A stretch of DNA of 36,445 bases. Source: an uncultured Pseudomonadota bacterium (lineage in GTDB: Bacteria > Pseudomonadota > Alphaproteobacteria > Rs-D84). Both the position numbers and the translations under genes were made by a program. Positions 34,439 through 36,445 of the stretch are shown one piece after another; the first letter of the stretch is position 1, and each line of letters begins with the position of its first letter. The stretch covers positions 1 through 36,445 of the forward strand of contig CACYHY010000017.1 of assembly GCA_902774305.1 (NCBI GenBank). Direction: 5' to 3'. The notes below the pieces were generated by a model. It ran no database searches. It was not told where the DNA came from and saw only the letters and a program-made list of their open reading frames with translations.

Positions 34439-35750
34439 AGATTATAACCTCATAGTTCCAAGTCCGTGCGATAGCATTCCATGAACAACGCGTCATGTAA
34501 AAGCCACCAAATTCATCAAACATTTTTGTAAATTGCATCGGCAACAACTTTGAAGATGCCGCAATTTCAACAATGTTCAAATTCGCCGTATCAACACCAT
34601 TGGTCAGTGTATCAACAACAATCTCTGTATCAACATCAGTATGTAAAGTCTGAAACATACTAATTACATTACGTTCAATTGTTTCTGCATCACTTTCATC
34701 TTGGGATGCAACCCGATCTACTTCTGGTAAAACAACACTTACACTCAAAGTATTTTCATCTATTTCAACCACAGTTGCCCCAGGTAAGAAATCCGCCGCC
34801 ATACGATAAAAACCATCTAATGAACCATACTTTCTACTAAATTCCGCAGTTGCTTTTGTTTCATCACACACAACCCTTGATTGTGTCCAGCCTGTAATAG
34901 GCTGCATCAAAAATCCAATTGCCTGATAACACTGTTTTGCACGCGCCGCAGGCACAGGCAAAGACGAATAAGGCATCACCAATGGTTTTATTTCTTCTTT
35001 TTTTATTTCGAACTGTTGATCCAATTCTTTATTTTTCTCGTCAATTTGACGATTATATTCCGCCTTTAATTCAGGATCTATTGTTATAGGTTTTACTGTG
35101 CGCATTTTTTCTATTGGTTCACGAAAGAACATATAAATACCGCCAATAAATGCCGCCAATAATAACAAAGACAAAATTCTTGAACGCCACAGGTTTATTG
35201 CACGTAAATGATATTTTGTTTTGCGTGGCAACAAAGCCCCCAGATTTTTTTCCATTGCACGTGGAATTCCCCACGAATTTGGTGCAATAAACGCAGACCA
35301 ATCTGGAATCTTGGAAAACTTGGCATATTCCGAACGGGCATCTGCTTCGTTATTAAACAATTTATCAGCCAAAATAATTCCATTACGGACAGCCAACAAA
35401 TAGTATTTTTTATCAGATTCAAACACCGCCAAAAACGAAGAATATTCAGATAATACATCCGATAATTCTGCCGCCAAGGATGACATCCCAGGTATATATC
35501 CACGGTATTTAGAAGCCAAACCAACCATAGACCGATATTCAACAAATAAATTTGCCTTACCTTTGGAATTATGTGCCAAAGTATACGCATATTTACGTGG
35601 TGTATATCCAACCGCCACAGGTTGCCAAAACAACCCTGCTGCAAATCGTTTTTTGTTCACGCGCAACATATCACTTAATTTGTTGCCACCAATCTTGAAC
35701 AACTTACCGAAAATAAAACTGAAAAAAGCCCCTACAACCGTGTCTAACAC
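34428..35750 (-). CDS. pilO: Type IVb pilus protein PilO (PilO2 type)
   Basis: The protein has 440 aa. The N-terminal domain, with RFAAGLFWQPVA, matches the opening of IncI-type PilO. One membrane segment (about 192-209) follows, then a periplasmic part with a coiled coil (about 220-260) and a C-terminal domain. PilO helps build the inner-membrane assembly platform. The start is GTG with AGGAG about 12 nt upstream; an extended -10 promoter lies in front. It is the first gene of the pilO-pilP-pilQ-pilR run. Confidence 0.78.
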   Translation of the reverse strand: MLDTVVGAFFSFIFGKLFKIGGNKLSDMLRVNKKRFAAGLFWQPVAVGYTPRKYAYTLAHNSKGKANLFVEYRSMVGLASKYRGYIPGMSSLAAELSDVLSEYSSFLAVFESDKKYYLLAVRNGIILADKLFNNEADARSEYAKFSKIPDWSAFIAPNSWGIPRAMEKNLGALLPRKTKYHLRAINLWRSRILSLLLLAAFIGGIYMFFREPIEKMRTVKPITIDPELKAEYNRQIDEKNKELDQQFEIKKEEIKPLVMPYSSLPVPAARAKQCYQAIGFLMQPITGWTQSRVVCDETKATAEFSRKYGSLDGFYRMAADFLPGATVVEIDENTLSVSVVLPEVDRVASQDESDAETIERNVISMFQTLHTDVDTEIVVDTLTNGVDTANLNIVEIAASSKLLPMQFTKMFDEFGGFYMTRCSWNAIARTWNYEVIIYAK

Positions 35751-35773
35751 TTTATTTTTTCTCTCCTGACCTA

Positions 35774-35803
35774 ATTATAACAAAAAAACACAATCTTTGG
35801 CAA
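35774..35803 (-). promoter_or_regulatory. Promoter of the pilus operon
   Basis: TTGCCA (35803-35798), 18 nt, TATAAT (35779-35774) with an upstream TGT (extended -10). The start is near 35767, just ahead of the AGGAG of pilO. Confidence 0.6.
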
Positions 35804-35815
35804 ACAGATAATAAC

Positions 35816-35852
35816 AAAAAGCCTATTAAATTTTTATTGTAACAGGCTTTTT
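35816..35852. terminator. Bidirectional terminator upstream of the pilus operon
   Basis: AAAAAGCCT and AGGCTTTTT form a 9-bp stem with a long loop of about 19 nt. It closes the small leftward operon ending at 35865. Confidence 0.65.
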
Positions 35853-35864
35853 GAATAAAAATTA

Positions 35865-36133
35865 TTATCTAATCGGGCAATCATAAACGCGTGCTGTCAA
35901 AGAATATTTGTATTCAGGCCCAAACATAACCCAAGAATTCTGTTCTTTTTTATCCTTTTCTAACCAAAATACATTACCTGTTTTATTTTGGCTGGCTATA
36001 CGATTTTTCAGATAAGCAACAGCATCATCATGAGAATAAAACGAAGCATCAGCATCCATTTTATACAGATATGTACTGTATTATTACATGCCGCCAACAA
36101 AGCAACTACAGAACATAAAATTATTTTTTTCAT
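35865..36133 (-). pseudogene. Small lipoprotein, frameshifted
   Basis: From the ATG at 36133 (SD AAGGAAGG) a perfect lipoprotein signal MKKIILCSVVALLAAC is read, after which that frame turns to nonsense and stops. In another frame from about 36085 a 64-residue, well-formed domain continues (YLYKMDADASFYSHDDAVAY and so on) to the stop at 35865. One missing base between about 36076 and 36095 would rejoin the two into a lipoprotein of about 88 aa. The internal ATG at 36059 has no SD. Its start overlaps the stop of the gene before it (ATGA). Confidence 0.6.
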
Positions 36134-36351
36134 TTTCCTTCCTTTTTATTATTGTTTTTATTTATTTTAGTTATTTTATCAATCTTAAATCCTAACCACA
36201 GCAAGAATATGCACAGTAATATAACTCCAATTAAATGCCATGTTGTAAAAGGGATGTTATTTTCTTCATAATATTTGCCTATTTTCCAAGGGATACCTAT
36301 TAAGCAAAAATAATAAACTCCTCTTATCAGAACACCACGCCAATAATTCAT
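36130..36351 (-). CDS. Small inner-membrane protein
   Basis: The protein has 73 aa with two membrane segments (about 6-22 and 38-56) and a basic K/N-rich tail. AAGGAAGG precedes ATG. The stop overlaps the next start (ATGA), so the two are translationally coupled. Family unknown. Confidence 0.7.
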   Translation of the reverse strand: MNYWRGVLIRGVYYFCLIGIPWKIGKYYEENNIPFTTWHLIGVILLCIFLLWLGFKIDKITKINKNNNKKEGK

Positions 36352-36369
36352 TTTCCTTCCTTTTTTATA

Positions 36370-36445
36370 TTATTTTTCAACAATTTCATAGTTTTCTGGG
36401 TTACTAAACAATTTCCGTAACACCAGATTGTTTAATGCGTGACTT
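36370..36445 (-). CDS. C-terminal end of a truncated gene
   Basis: A frame open from the window edge ends in LFSNPENYEIVEK and TAA at 36370-36372, 18 nt ahead of the next gene start. Only about 24 residues are visible, too few to identify. Confidence 0.5.
   Translation of the reverse strand, partial: SHALNNLVLRKLFSNPENYEIVEK

Noticed and set aside
36059-36061. Internal ATG as true start of the small protein at 35865
   Set aside because: There is no SD, and a lipoprotein signal with a good SD lies just upstream in another frame, so a frameshift is more likely.

Overview
AT-rich Gram-negative chromosomal DNA, most likely from an alphaproteobacterium, possibly one of the small host-associated or gut lineages. 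The evidence is a LolC/E permease of the single alphaproteobacterial type, an alphaproteobacterial-style AspRS, an FtsQ-FtsA pair, GyrB, UvrB and several secreted beta-barrel and lipoprotein genes. There is no rRNA, CRISPR array, insertion sequence or clear prophage. Gene spacing is tight, and no gene-free stretch exceeds about 300 bases. The lineage call is inference from protein style only.

Layout. (1) 1-5.4 kb, minus strand: a tRNA-Gly/tRNA-Tyr pair, then an operon reading leftward: 106-aa protein, secretin-like lipoprotein of a type IVb pilus (PilN type), LolC/E, LolD, a frameshifted membrane-anchored protein and a secreted protein with two cysteine-rich repeats. (2) 5.4-8.3 kb, plus strand: small lipoprotein, ftsQ, and one reading frame that fuses FtsA to ribulose-phosphate 3-epimerase. 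(3) 8.3-10.7 kb, minus: uvrB-tsaE. (4) 10.8-13.2 kb, plus: AsmA-like protein and a possible xseA remnant. (5) 13.2-18.2 kb, minus: two coiled-coil/unknown genes, then a T-box-like leader and an aspS gene broken by an internal deletion plus frameshift. (6) 18.3-18.6 kb: divergent tRNA-Thr and tRNA-Met, both with C at position 55. (7) 18.6-20.9 kb: unknown protein, galE, PagL-like outer-membrane protein. (8) 20.9-27.9 kb, minus: gyrB, a large repeat-containing helical protein, a JAMM/MPN-like protein, an HhH DNA glycosylase and ung; the last four genes are tightly packed. (9) 28.0-28.9 kb, plus: small HTH-like protein and a RusA-like protein. (10) 29.0-35.8 kb, minus: coiled-coil protein, outer-membrane barrel, and an IncI/R64-like type IVb pilus block pilO-pilP-pilQ-pilR. 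(11) 35.8-36.4 kb, minus: small envelope genes, one frameshifted, and the end of a truncated gene.

The main themes are envelope biogenesis (Lol export, AsmA, PagL-like, type IVb pilus), division (FtsQ/FtsA) and DNA repair (UvrB, Ung, HhH glycosylase, RusA-like). The standout observations are the FtsA-Rpe fusion, the T-box-like leader with a full antiterminator fold matching tRNA-Asp, a recurring promoter arrangement predicting leaderless mRNAs (start codon 7 nt after the -10 box), and the JAMM/helical-repeat/glycosylase operon. Three or four genes carry indels; these could be real decay or assembly error and need read-level checking.
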